Source: Tamarix chinensis
Taxonomy: Eukaryota; Streptophyta; Magnoliopsida; Caryophyllales; Tamaricaceae
NCBI GenBank assembly: GCA_030549775.1
Contig: CM060174.1
Coordinates: 52,392,707-52,456,706 of the forward strand
Length of the DNA stretch: 64,000 nt
Direction of reading: 5' to 3'
Below, piece by piece: positions 21,227 through 33,310 of the stretch. The notes under the pieces were generated by a model. It saw nothing but the letters and a program-made list of their open reading frames with translations. It made no database searches and was not told where the DNA came from. The translations under genes and the position numbers were made by a program. The first letter of the stretch is position 1. Each line of letters opens with the position of its first letter.

Positions 21227-21812
21227 AATATATCACTCTCAATATGTTTTTTTTTTCAAAAGAAATAGTGAATAATTTTGGCTAAAAATTTCTAATCAAT
21301 GGTTGTTAAAGAGGAAGGATTGAAAAATATATTTATGTAGCCCCTATAAATAACCTAAAAGAAACGTCAAAAAGATAGGGGCAGTATATGAGAAATTCTT
21401 AAATTAACATTATGGCTATGCCTTGTCACCTCTAATGCATAAACTCAAAATTTCGAAGCAAACTATCAACACTACGGCCGTGTTGGGGAACATCGCTATA
21501 GCATGTTGATAAATAAGACCATGTTCTTCAACACAGTTATGTTGTATTTATCTCTAGCATCCTCATTCTACCTTCTTTTTTTTTCTGTTGGAACTTGACA
21601 CGGGCATATTGGGGGCATATTTGGCTTGAAAAATTTAACCTAAACCTTCCAGAACTAAGGATTTGATGCAAAAGCTCAAAATTTCAAGAAGAAAAGACTA
21701 TTGGAAATAGTTATTGATAAACTGGCCTTGTGTAGGTCAAGCCCTTTTCCCTTAAGTCCATTAATAGGGTGTTTTCATAGCTTATACATTAGACGACTCT
21801 AATGATATGTAT
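21227..21812. other. Spacer between G copies 1 and 2
   Basis: AT-rich, with GGCCGTGTTGGGGAACA-like words near 21478-21500 that resemble degenerate inner parts of other plant Gypsy LTRs. No gene and no clear element ends. Confidence 0.4.
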
Positions 21813-22504
21813 TGTAACACCCCCAAAAATCACAGTTGAAAATTTTCATTTAATCAAAACATACATAAGTATAGGGACTGGTACCGCCATGATTAGTACA
21901 AGCCCAACCCCTGGACAGTCTCGTACCAACCATAAGGCTAAGGATAATTTCATAAGAACATTAAACAACTTCAAACAGAGATCCATAGAAAACTGAAATA
22001 ATCATAATGAGAGAATAAAAGTTATTACAACTAAAAACGAGTTACATAGTCCAAGTTCCCAAAAGGGCTAAAAGGTACAATACAATAAAATGAAACGGAA
22101 ATAAACAAAATCATAAGTACAAAGAGATAAAAGAGAGTCTAGTCTACATTGCTCTCGGGCCCCCATGCCAAGTCCAATGATCAACTCTCATCTCCGTCGG
22201 ATGCCTCATAAGTATCATAGGCATCGAATATGGCATCTCCTACCTACACAAACTCAGCAGGTCCCTCTACTCATGGGAATGAGTAGCACCCATAAAATGG
22301 AAGGTTAGTACGCTATGTACTAAGTAAGGTAACCATGTAGCTAAGGCCAAAAACAAAAGAATATGATACAAATAGGATCATACAGATAAACCATACAAGT
22401 AATGTAGATAGTATAGGTTGTGTTACAGTCTGGTTAAATTTATTCATTAGATCTCTGGTCAATATACTCATTTCACACCATGATTATTATCAATTCATAT
22501 GAGT

Positions 22505-22870
22505 ATTGGAAACCCTCTATTATAGCCGGTGAACCGAAAAAATACCCAATACAGAACTCACTTGGCCACTATTATTTGTTGGTGGAATAGTCTCCAAGGC
22601 ACAAGATACCTGACCACTATTATTAGTCGATGGACCGGTTTGGCCCAAACTCTCATGGTATTTCACTATAAGTAGATAGTATCTTTCCATGGTTTAATGT
22701 CATTAGTTTTTTTTAGCTCACCATCTCCCACTATTATAGTTAGTGGACCAGATAAAACATACAGAGTAGAACTCTCCTGACCACTATTATTTACCAGTGG
22801 AACGGTCTCTAAGACACCCCAGCACCTGACCGCTCTTATTCGTTGGTGGACCGGTCTGGGCCCGGCTCAA
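22505..22870 (+). repeat. Hairpin-type tandem units in G copy 2
   Basis: Six units contain CACTATTAT followed by GGTGGA or GTGGAAC and CGGT, spaced about 60-65 bp in two clusters. Here the spacers have lost most of the clear inverted repeats seen in copy 3. Confidence 0.75.
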
Positions 22871-24179
22871 CAATCTTTCTCTTTAAGTGGTTAGTTTCTT
22901 ATTTGTATCTTATTTGATAAACATTACCACCCTAGATATGCATGTCCCTTGGACTACCGGCTCACACAACCCAACTACCCATATTCCCTTAGAAGGGCCC
23001 ATCCTATGTCTTAGAACTTTTGCGCCCCCCACTACGTCTAGACATCCTTTCCCTCTTCTCGTCACTTACTACAAATACCCAAATCTTAAGTTTATGAGTC
23101 GAGACCCATTCCCCATACCTCTAAGTCAACTCAATATTGCCTTCTAAGGTTTTTCTTGGAAAACCCTAATTTAGCCTATATGGCCCATCCTTCCTCTATC
23201 CCACACAACTAATGCTTTTTTACCCCCAAATCATCACCTCACTTAGATTTAACCCCAAGCATTCCACTTTACTTCCCATTTTGCATATGTGACTACGAAA
23301 CCCTAGTTGGCCACCTCAAGCCTTAGCACCTCTCTTTTCTCATATATCATCTCTCCATTACTCACCTATCATCCCCTCTTCCACATGACACCCACACTCA
23401 CCCTCCACGTGATATCCTTCCACTCTTACCTTATATTTCAATCCTTTCCATTAATTTTTCACTTCCACAGTCTCCTCCATTTAGGGTTTTACTATCAAAA
23501 CCTAGTCAAATTCCCTACACACCCTTATACAAACCTACGTGCTATTTTTCACCCATGGATTTCAATCACCCCAACAACTCTTCCCTTACCTTACTTACAC
23601 CCCAAGGCAACTTTTTCCATGTAAGGATCATCCCTATGCATACACCATCCATCCCATGCAAACCCTATACTTCCCTATAGAAGATTCACTCCACTTTCTT
23701 ATTTTGTCCACATTTCCCTTTTATTTGTCCCCTCATAGGTCATGAGATAATTAGGTCATTCTCTCTTTCCTTTAGTTAACTCATTCCCCCTTTTCCCTTT
23801 TTATTCTTTCACCTCATACCATATCATCAAAACATCCTAGAAGGTATATCCTAGAGGGTCACATCACATAATACCACAAGCATAACATACATATCACATT
23901 CCATAAGGAGGGCACACGAATGTACCTTAACTCCGTGCTACGCTACAAGTAAGCAGTCATAATCACATAAGGTACACAAATATAACATAACACATATCAT
24001 ACAAAGCACATAACACGTGTAATAGGCCTTAACTACATCTTTACCTAATACAACATGGGACTTAGAGCATGCTCCTATGCCTTCTTAGGGTTTTGACTTT
24101 GTTCACCTATGAGAGGAAAATACTAGGGTTAACTTCCCTTTTACCAACATTATTATTATTTCATACTTTAACTTTATCA

Positions 24180-24389
24180 TAACCTAGTATTAGGGTTAAT
24201 AATAATAATAGTAGTAGTAGTTTTATAAGTAAAAATAAGGGTATTATTCTTAAAATAGCTAACCATGTTATTACTAGTCCAAATAAGTCTTGGTAGTTAT
24301 ATTGGTTCATGTTAAGGTATTATCAACAATATTAACAATATTAAAGACGATAACTTTAATATTAACAACAACAACAACAACAACAATAA

Positions 24390-24444
<55 letters not shown>

Positions 24445-24448
24445 CATA

Positions 24449-24480
<32 letters not shown>

Positions 24481-24721
24481 AATAATAACAACAATACTAG
24501 TAATATTAAAATAGTGACAATAATGATGATGATGATGATGATGATAATAATAATAACAATAATAATAGTGATAAAGTTGATAATAATAATAATAATAATG
24601 ATGATGATGATAATAATAATTTGAATTTTAATAATAATAATAATAATAATAATAAAATTTCGAATAATCATCATAATAATAATATTAGTAATAATAGTGC
24701 CAACATTAATAATAATAGTGA

Positions 24722-24768
<47 letters not shown>

Positions 24769-24810
24769 TTAATAATAATAATAAAGATAATAACACTAAT
24801 AAAATTAAAA
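24180..24810. repeat. Long compound trinucleotide microsatellite (AAT/ATG/AAC)
   Basis: Runs of AAT, ATG and AAC units alternate over about 630 bp. All long open frames here (poly-Ile, poly-Asn, poly-Met) are low-complexity by-products. Confidence 0.95.
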
Positions 24811-25435
24811 AATAATTACATTAGTTAAATTTAAATGTTAGGGAGGTTAAGGCATAACCTAACATGGTGGCAGCTAAGCGGTGGCGCACGGTGGTAGTGG
24901 CAAAAGTGGTGGAGGAAGTAGGGGTGGAGAGGTGGATTTTTAGGCTAGAAGAGGTAGAGTGAGATGGTGGTTGTGGTAGTGGTGGATTCTCTAGGTTGAG
25001 AGGGTTAGAATAGTGGTGGTGGTGCAGCAAAGGTGGTGGTGTAGGCGATAGTTGTTGTGGTGGCTGAAGGTGGTGGAGGAGAAAGTGTGAAGGAGAGGGA
25101 GGCAGGGATAAAGGAAGGTAGGGGAGGCTTTACTGGGTTGTTTGGGTGGCAACAAAGGTGGTGGTTGCATCAGAGATGGCGGCGCACAACGGCGGTGGGT
25201 GCAAAGTGGTAGATCGGGTAGCCTACTTTGTGCGGTTGGGGTGGCTCATGTAGGGGGAATTAGAGGTGGTGAGTGGTGTGGTTCCATGGAGGGTAATGCA
25301 AGGAAGGTTTTGGGAGGTGTTTCAAGTAGCGGCTTTGGGTAATGGCAGCGACAATGCTGTCTGAAATGGCAGTGGGGCAAAGGGAGGTGAGATTTCTAGA
25401 CAGGGGGAAAATGGTCAAATGGGGATCGGTTTGGG

Positions 25436-25443
25436 TATTTATA
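25436..25443 (-). promoter_or_regulatory. TATA box on the minus strand of G copy 2
   Basis: The minus strand reads CTATAAATACCC, a good plant TATA consensus. The same word in the same GC-rich setting is present in copies 3 and 4. It would drive transcription leftward, toward the TGTAACACCCC end. Confidence 0.6.
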
Positions 25444-26308
25444 GGCCAATGGAGGGGGAATAAGACAAAGGGGGAAGAGGACAAGGGGGTAGGTATGATA
25501 GGGCTCGCCTACCGGTGGTGGCAAGCCAGTACAAGCTTGTGATTCTGTAGGATTGGTTAGGTCAGGAAGGAGAAAAAGGAAAAGGAGAGAGACATGCATG
25601 AGGGTAGGTAGAAGTAGGTTGGGGTTGGAATTGGTAAATAAATGGATGGGGAAGAGAAGGGAGGTGGCAGGCTGGCGATACAGTGGTTGGCTGGTCGGCG
25701 ATGGTAGAGTTGTAGGTCTTAATCGGCAACGCATGGGAAAGGAGGAAGAAGAAGAGGTAGTGGGTCGGCCGGTCTGGGGGGAAAAGAAAATAAAGAAAAA
25801 GGAAGGGAACAGACGAGTGAAGCGGAGGAAAAAAAAGACAGGTAGGTTGGGCCATGCAGGGGAGAGAAGAGAGGGAGGAGGGTTGGGCTGTGAGGGGCAC
25901 AAGCCCAAACCGGGAAGAAAGGAGGAAAAAAAGAAAAAGAAAAAGAGGAAGGAGGAAAAGAGAAAAGAAAAAGGAAAAAGGGAGAAAAAGAGAAAAAGGA
26001 AAAATGGGCTGGTTGGGGGTAATTAGAATATTCTGGTATTTTTTAAGATTTCAAAATAATAAAAATTTGTGATATAATAATTAAATTTTATTTTTATATT
26101 AATTTAAGATATTTTGGATAATTTTTCATAAATTCTATTTTAATTTGCAAAATATCCTAAATTTTCCTAATTAAATTAGTTATTATTTTTCCCATGATTT
26201 TGCCTTAAATATTTTCCATTATTTTAATAAAATAGTTTATTTAATTAATTTTGTTAATAAATTCCTATTTTAACATAATTTTTTAAGTTATAATTTTGGA
26301 GTATTTTA

Positions 26309-27138
26309 TATATATGTGGCCTGCTTTTTTAATTTCTAGATTCGTGCCTCCAAGCTTGCTGGTTCACAAGAGAAACATTGCTACCTATAGGATTGTTAAT
26401 TAATAGATCCGGCTTGTGAGATTTTTAGGCTCAACTCATTAAATACTTGATTTGATTCAATTATTTAACTAAACATGTTTAAAAATAAGGCTCAAGTTTA
26501 TTTACGGTCCAAAAACTCATAAAATCAATTCATTTACCATAAAAACTCGTGAGTTGGTTCGGGTTGTTTATAAATGAGATAAATCTAAATTTTATTTTTA
26601 GATTTATTTATTAACAGAGTCGAGCTCAAATTTACCTCGGCTCCGCTCGCTAACAAACTTAGCTACCTGCCAAGAAAGCTTTATGATATATCAGTAGATT
26701 ATTGTTGATGCAGTCTGAAGTGCGTTCTTGTCGCAAGAATATGCGCTGAGAAATTTTAAACATTTCCCATTGTTGCTCGGCGATGCAAGATCGGATGGAT
26801 TAGAGAAGCTGCCAACTAATTGCATCACTAGAGACAGAAGTCCCATACACTCATCCGAGGCAAATTGGGTTCAATTTTTAACTTTCCCCGAGGAATACAA
26901 ACATACCTTCGTGTTCCCTCTCTGCAGCGAAAGGTGGGGCGTTGTTTATTGCTAGTTGCTGATCTAGATGTTTATATATGCTTTGATAGGTGGGTGAGGT
27001 GCACCTCAAATTTGTAGAAGTTACGGGATTTCTGTCTACGCAATCAAATTATTGTAAACTTATTCGACGTAAAATTTCTATCTATGCAATAATCGTAGGT
27101 GGCTGAATATCTTAGGAGAGAAGGCGATTTTGGTTTTT

Positions 27139-27182
<44 letters not shown>

Positions 27183-28425
27183 TTTTATGCCTGGGCCCTG
27201 CCTGCGCGTCTAGATTTTTGGTAATAAATAAATAAATAAATAACAAGTATAATAAATTGTTGGCACTGGCCTTGTTTGACTGATCATATACTCTTTCATA
27301 AAAGGTCTATAATTTTTTTTTTAAATTTTATATAAGTTCTATTTTAAGTTTTAATAAATATTTATTATTTTATTTTCTAATTTATCTTTTTTTATCATAT
27401 TAATAAATTATATAATAATTAAATTATTTAAATTCTAATATTGATATTTTAGATAGCATATGTATTAGATATCCTAAAGTTTAATTCTCATTAATATATG
27501 TGCTAAAATATTATAAATCTTTCTATTATGAAACAACATGATTAATAGTTTTTTTTTTTGCCCTAATTCATGTATTTCATATTTTATAAATTAGGATAAC
27601 CAGAAGTTCTAAAAAAAAAAGAAAGCAAGCTACTAGGATTTAAAGAAAGCAAGGAACATAAAAATGGAAAACAATACATAACAAATACAACAAACGTACC
27701 AAAAGTTCAAAAGGCAAAAACTATGAGCATTAAACACCATAACAAGAAGAAAATGGGTCAAACAATTAATAAAGGAATCTAGGTATAAAACCAAAACATA
27801 TGCACAAGTAGGAGACTTCTAAGACTCAAAATATGTCTCCAAGATCACCTCTTAGCTATGTCCATAAGATATCCAATGACACCAACTCTTCATCACCCTA
27901 ATAAACATAAAATCTTCCAAAGAATTGCATCACTACAAAGCCCTTATTACCATTCATCCTAATAAAAATGCATTAATTCTTTGTTGATGTCAATAAGAAA
28001 AAAGTCATAACGACTTACCTTAAAAGATAGAGGCAATCCAAGTTCAACAATTAGGAAAAATCTCCAAGGGAAAATAAAATCAAAACACCTAAAACCTTAA
28101 ATAGGCAAATTCCTTGCCATAAATGTTATTTCCCCAATCAATCATTCTCTAATTCCTCTATCAATTTCCATTCCATAACACTATATTAACATTATCATAA
28201 AATTCTCAAGCACATGGGAAAATGTCTACCCATATTGATAAAACTAAATCCTCAATAATCATCTGACTTATGAATATGCACTCCTGAACTTACAACATTT
28301 TCTTTCATATGATTTGTCTATCCTACAACCATCTAGCACAACTCACAAATAACATCCAAATCGTCTTTCTAGGTTGTTTGATTCCAAAAGTATATCATTA
28401 TCCAATCAAAGTATAACATCATTAT
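26309..28425. other. AT-rich unassigned region between G copies 2 and 3
   Basis: Holds an (AT)n run (27142-27170) with GTAT units after it and AATA repeats at 27225-27242. A more complex patch at 26690-26955 is open for about 84 codons (contains PLLLGDARSDGLEKLPTNC) with a codon texture unlike the surroundings. It could be a captured or relict exon but I do not recognise it. Positions 27600-28420 have A/C-rich coding-like texture without a family match. The last five bases (ATTAT) are the target duplication of copy 3. Confidence 0.5.
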
Positions 28426-29089
28426 TGTAACACCCCAAAATTCACTACATTTTTTTTTAAAACGGAAGCAATTAAGATAGAAACACTTAAAACCTGTGAA
28501 TTCTGGGAATGTTACCGCCACACTTAGTACCAGACCGGTTCTCTCCAACCGTTCCAATACCAAGTGCTAAGGCTAAAGAAAAGATTTACGTTAAATTCAA
28601 ATTAACAATTCATAAAAGGATTTGAAAGATCATACAACAAAATCAGAGTACGAGAAATTAAGAGTTAATTACAATACCCTTGAAGTTTCAAATAAGACTT
28701 GTAACTTCCAAATAGAAATACATTTAAACAAGATAAAAGCCGATGGATCAAATTCCGGATTGTCTACTCACTCAAGTCAGGCCTGCCACCCCAAAACAGG
28801 CTCTGATCTTAAACCTGCAAAAGATGTCTGCTCCCCACCATCAGTGGATCATCACAGGACCCATCAACCAAGGTAGTATCAATACGGGTCCAGTACTGAG
28901 TAAGGTGACTTGATCACTAAGGCCAACACATAAATCATGCAGGACGTAAAAGAGCATATTCATAAATGCATATGATCAACCAGGTAAAAGTATAAAGGCC
29001 CATGAATAATTTGAATTGATCACTTAATTAATCTCTTATCAGAATCCGATTCACACCATACTTTTTATCAAATCCATGCGAGTACGGAA

Positions 29090-29430
29090 GCCCCCACTAT
29101 TATAGCCGGTGGATCGGAGGCACATAGGGTAGCATACCCTAACCACTATTATAGTTGGTGGATCGGAGACACATAGGACTACGCGTCCTAACCACTATTC
29201 CTAACCGGTGGATCGGTTGGCTCCGGCTCGCATGGTATTCCACTGTAAGTAATTAGTATCTTTTAAGCATTCTGGTTTGTGACTGTTGAGCTCGGGAACC
29301 CCCACTATTATAACTGGTGGATCGGTCACACATAGGACATCATGTCCTAACCACTATTGTAACCGGTGGATCGGTCGCACATAGGGTAAAAACCCTAACC
29401 ACTATTCCGAACCGATGGATCGGTTGGTCC
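29090..29430 (+). repeat. Hairpin-forming tandem units in G copy 3
   Basis: Six units CCACTATTATAGCCGGTGG + ATCGG, with four spacers that each hold a perfect 6-bp inverted repeat: TAGGGT/ACCCTA (29126-29142), TAGGAC/GTCCTA (29174-29190), TAGGAC/GTCCTA extended to 8 bp (29333-29349), TAGGGT/ACCCTA (29382-29397). Loops are 4-5 bases. Two base pairs change together between stem types. Confidence 0.85.
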
Positions 29431-29569
29431 CGTCTCAACGATCTTCCTCTTTAGATAATTAATGTTTTAAGTATCTTATTCAGAAGCTTTCACCATAGAC
29501 ATGCACGAATCATAAATCATAAATTCCATATTCAACATCATACTTTATTCACCAATTACACATGTGCTA

Positions 29570-30130
29570 CCACCAAAACCCTAGACATGCACCACATACC
29601 CTAATTGACCCCCACAACCATAGTCAATCACTCCAAACCTTAATTCAGTCACCTCCATACCCTTATAATGTCTTACATATTATTTTTCACCCAAAACATT
29701 CAAACACCCAAATAAATCTTCTATTTCCTCTCTTACATCCCAAATCAACTTTTCACACGTAATTTCACTTCCATGCAAACACTAATCTTTCCATGCAAAC
29801 CTTCGAACCTTTTTCATGTAAACCCTAAAATTCCACGTGAAGCCCTACACACAACCATGCAAACCCTAATACCACCATACAACCATCAATATCACCATAT
29901 GTAAATCCTAATACCACCATACAACTATAATTACCACCATACAAACCTTAATATCATCATACAAACCCTAATACCAACATACATCCATTAATACCACCAA
30001 GTAAACCCTAGATTCTGTTATACAAAACCCTAAATTCAAACCATATAAGACCCAAAGATTTGTCCATACCAACCCTAAATTCAAACCATAAAGATTCTTC
30101 CATGCCAAACCCTAAATTCAAACCATAAAG
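29570..30130 (+). repeat. Telomere-box-rich degenerate repeat in G copy 3
   Basis: The words AAACCCTAA and ACCCTAA recur with spacers such as taccaccatac and ttcaaaccata. AAACCCTA is the plant telo-box. The interstitial spacing (20-40 bp) shows this is not a true telomere array. Confidence 0.7.
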
Positions 30131-30939
30131 ATTCTTCCACATAAAATCATAATTTAGAATCTCCCAAGGAAAACCATAAATTGAATTCCCCCAAGCAAAT
30201 CATAAATTAGATTCCCCCATATAATATCATAAATAACATTTTCCCAAATAACATCATGAATTAGATTCTCCCAAACAAATTATAAATTAACTCTCCCAAT
30301 CAAATCATAACTTAAATTCTCCCATATAATATTATAAATTACATTCTCCCAAATAACATCATAAAATAAATTCTCCCAAACAAATTATAAATTAACTCTC
30401 CCAATCAAATCATAACTTAAATTCTCCCATATAATATTATAAATTACATTCTCCCAAACGAACCATAAATTCTGCTCTTTCACACATAAAATCATACATT
30501 AGATTATTCCTTATAAAACCATAATATTAGGTTAACTCACTTCCCTTAATCAAATTCTTTCCCCATCCTCCTTTTTCATCCTTCCTCTCACACAAACCAC
30601 ATCGACTTCCTCACATACACAACACATATCATCATACATAACTAATACATATACCATGCACAACATTCTTCAACTCCAAGTCATACCACATATAAAATAT
30701 TTAATAATAATAAACAATAGATACATAACATGCGAAACACATAATATACATAAGCACATAAAAGGCCTTAGCACTCCTTACCTAAAACGACACCGGTCTT
30801 GGAGCACGCTCCTACGCCTCCTTAGGGTTTTGACCAAATAACAACTTACTAATACAAATAACATTAATAAAATTCTAACTTTGCTAAAGATATAGAAATA
30901 ACAGAAATATTATAAAGGTTGATAATATAGGGTTAAATA

Positions 30940-31420
30940 CTTTACCCTAATGATAATAATGATACTAAAATAATATCAATGAGAATATAAATAAGAATAA
31001 TAATAGTACCAATAATAATAACAATAAAAAGGACATTATTCAAAAATAAGGTGAAATAAATGCTTCGGCCCCTTTTCCAAGATAATACTAATAATAAAAT
31101 AAATAATCAAATTTAGTAGTAGTAATAATAATAATAATAACAAATTTAGTAGTAGTAGTAGTAATAACAATATATATATATATATACTTATAATATAAAA
31201 GGAAATAGTGCTAAAAACGATAATATATTAGTAATAATGTTAAAATGCTAATAATAGTAATAAAAGGAAAAAGCTGCGAGGCTTAATTAAAAATTTAGGT
31301 TTCTACGCCTCCTGAAATAATTACACTATTAAATAATTAATTACACTAATAATAATAATATTAATTATATTATTAATAATAATAGTAAACATGTACTAAT
31401 TCTATTAAATAACTAAAATT
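30940..31420. repeat. AAT-rich microsatellite zone in G copy 3
   Basis: Broken AAT/TAG runs at the same relative place as in copies 2 and 4, with a TA run at 31171-31187. Confidence 0.85.
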
Positions 31421-32233
31421 CGAGAATAATAGTTTTTCTAACTCAAGAATACTCCCAAACCTGTAAAGAAGATTTAACCATTAGATTACAGTTGATAAAA
31501 ATAATAATGATAATTATAATAATAATAATTAGAATCGAATTAACATTAAAAATTAGGATAAAAGCATAATAATTATCAATAAATCGAAAGTAAGTGTTTA
31601 AAAGGTCTAGGGTTTCACCTTGAGTTGGAGGATGAAGGTGGCACCGGCGATGGTTCCCGGAGGTGGCGGCGGTGGCCGGAAAAAGAGAAGAAAGAGGGAA
31701 AAGTTGCATGCTAGGAATAAAATAGAGAGAATGGTGGTGGAAGTTGGGCTGTTTTGCGTTGCCCATAAGGAGAGGAATGGAATGAAGGTGGTGGCGCAGC
31801 CAAAGGTGGCGGCGCAAGGCGGCGGCAGTGGTGGCCGAATGGAGGAGATGAAGAAAGAGAGGGGAGGAGAACGAGAAAAAGGAAACTAAAGGTATGGGAA
31901 GGTAGGGCAGGGTCTGCAGCACAGTTTGGGAGGTGAAAGAAGCAGCCTTAGCGGCGGAGGAGGTGGCTAATGGCGGCGCCAAGGTGGCGGAGGCAAAAAA
32001 CAGGGTTGATCGGGAAGAGAACTTCGCACAGCTGGGGCGGCTTGTACAGGAAGAATCGAAGGGCGAGATAGATTTGGTTAGATAGAGGGCGGTGCAAGAA
32101 TGACACAGGTGGCCAGAAAGGGCGGTGAAGTTGGCCGTAGGCGGAGAACGAGGCGTCTGAAGTGGCGACGGTGGCAAGGTCGGGATTCTGGGTTTGGGGG
32201 ATCAATAGCTCGATACAGAGCTGCTTACGAGGG

Positions 32234-32241
32234 TATTTATA
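32234..32241 (-). promoter_or_regulatory. TATA box on the minus strand of G copy 3
   Basis: The minus strand reads CTATAAATACCC, about 1.06 kb from the TGAAATGCCCC end. It sits in a GC-rich zone like those of copies 2 and 4. Confidence 0.6.
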
Positions 32242-33310
32242 GTCTTAGAAGGGAGGATAGGGTTCTTTGGATCGGCTAGTAGATAAGGAAGGTAGGGTTC
32301 CGGTCGCCGGTGGCGTGGGTTGGCCGGCGGCAGCAAAACGGGCATGGGTGTGCGCAGGAGAGAGAGAGAGAGGATGGCGCGAGAAGAGGGAGATTTGGTT
32401 GGGTCAAGAGGGTCGGCGATTCAGGGGGAAGAGATAGGAATAAAAATCGCCGGTCAAAACGACCGTAACCGGCGGCGAAAAACCAGGGGTGAGCGGCGAT
32501 GCAGGTGCTGGTCGACGGGCTGGCAGGCGCGAAGGAGGAAGAAGAAGAAAAGGCCGGACCGGGCGGTTCGTGGAGGAAAGAAGAGAAAAGAAAAGAGGGA
32601 AGACCGGGCCGGTCTGGGCGCGACGGAGGAGGAGGTTTAATGAAACGACGGGTTTCAGTGTTAAAAGAGTCAAAACGTGACGTAGAGGGGGATGGCAGAA
32701 GAAATGTGCGCGGCGCGGGCTGGGCTGGGACGCGCCGAAGGAAGGAGGGAGGGAAAAACTGGGCTGCGAGAGGGGCAGGCCCAAACGGGAAGGAGAGGAA
32801 AAAGAAAAAGAAAGAAAAAGAAAGAAAAAGAAAGAAAAAGAAAGAAAGAAAGGAAAAGGAAAAAGGGGAAAAATAATTAGTTTTGGTATTTAAGTTAATT
32901 AAAATATTTGGGATATTTAAAAATAATAATATTTAAATAAGATAATATTTAAATCCCTTTTTAGGCTAAATAATGATTTTTAAAAGATTTTTCATAAATT
33001 CTATTTTAATTAACAAAACATCCTAATTTTCTATAATTAGATTATTTATAAAATTAATATTAATTTGAAACTATTTTCTCCTTCTTATTTTAAATAAAAT
33101 AATTTATTTAATTAATTTCCAAATAAAATCCTTAATTAGTTTAAATACCCAAATTCCTCCTAATTAAAATACTTATAAATCTCTTCTTGAATTTTCCTAG
33201 TTAAATATCCTTTTATTTTATTAAAAATAATTTATTTAAATAATTTTTCTAATAAAATCGCATTTAAATATAATTTATAAAATTAGAAATTTTCGGGGCA
33301 TTTCAATTAT

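Larger units (their letters stand above)
21813..26308 (+). mobile_element. Giant LTR-like unit G, copy 2 (4496 bp, older)
   Basis: It starts TGTAACACCCCC and ends GGAGTATTTTA, aligned to GGGGCATTTCA of the other copies. The three end differences are all C-to-T or G-to-A changes. The flanks are TGTAT (21808-21812) and TATAT (26309-26313), a 5-bp duplication with one transition. Order inside: hairpin units (22505-22870), A/C-rich DNA, trinucleotide microsatellites (24180-24810), GC-rich zone with minus-strand TATA (25436-25443), purine-rich run (25890-26010), AT-rich end. No protease, reverse transcriptase or integrase was seen. Confidence 0.8.
28426..33305 (+). mobile_element. Giant LTR-like unit G, copy 3 (4880 bp, intact ends)
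   Basis: It starts TGTAACACCCCAAAATTCAC and ends TTTTCGGGGCATTTCA, with perfect target duplication ATTAT (28421-28425 and 33306-33310). Order: TGTAACACCCC end, GTTACCGCCAC / ACCGGT block, hairpin units (29090-29430), AAACCCTAA-rich DNA (29570-30130), the block ACACCGGTCTTGGAGCACGC (from about 30791) that recurs in copy 4, AAT microsatellites (30940-31420), GC-rich zone with TATA (32234-32241), GA-rich run (32770-32870), AT-rich end. No retrotransposon protein was found. TG...CA ends and a 5-bp duplication fit an LTR. A length near 5 kb fits a solo LTR of a Gypsy lineage with very long LTRs, or a non-coding element in its own right. Confidence 0.85.

Noticed and set aside
24290..24815. Long open frames of Ile, Met or Asn runs on both strands
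   Set aside because: They are translations of AAT/ATG/AAC microsatellites with no complex segment.
25553..26072. Lys/Arg/Glu-rich open frames at the purine-rich part of G copy 2
   Set aside because: The same type of frame appears in copies 3 and 4 from GA-rich simple sequence with different protein sequence. There is no conservation.
29570..30130. Interstitial telomere
   Set aside because: AAACCCTAA words are separated by other sequence and never run as uninterrupted CCCTAAA units.
31443..32177. 244-codon minus-strand frame in G copy 3, downstream of the TATA box
   Set aside because: Its position after the promoter was tempting, but the frame is Ser/Pro/Ala-biased from GC-rich and GA-rich DNA. 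It ends in an AAT-derived Ile run, and is not kept in copies 2 or 4.
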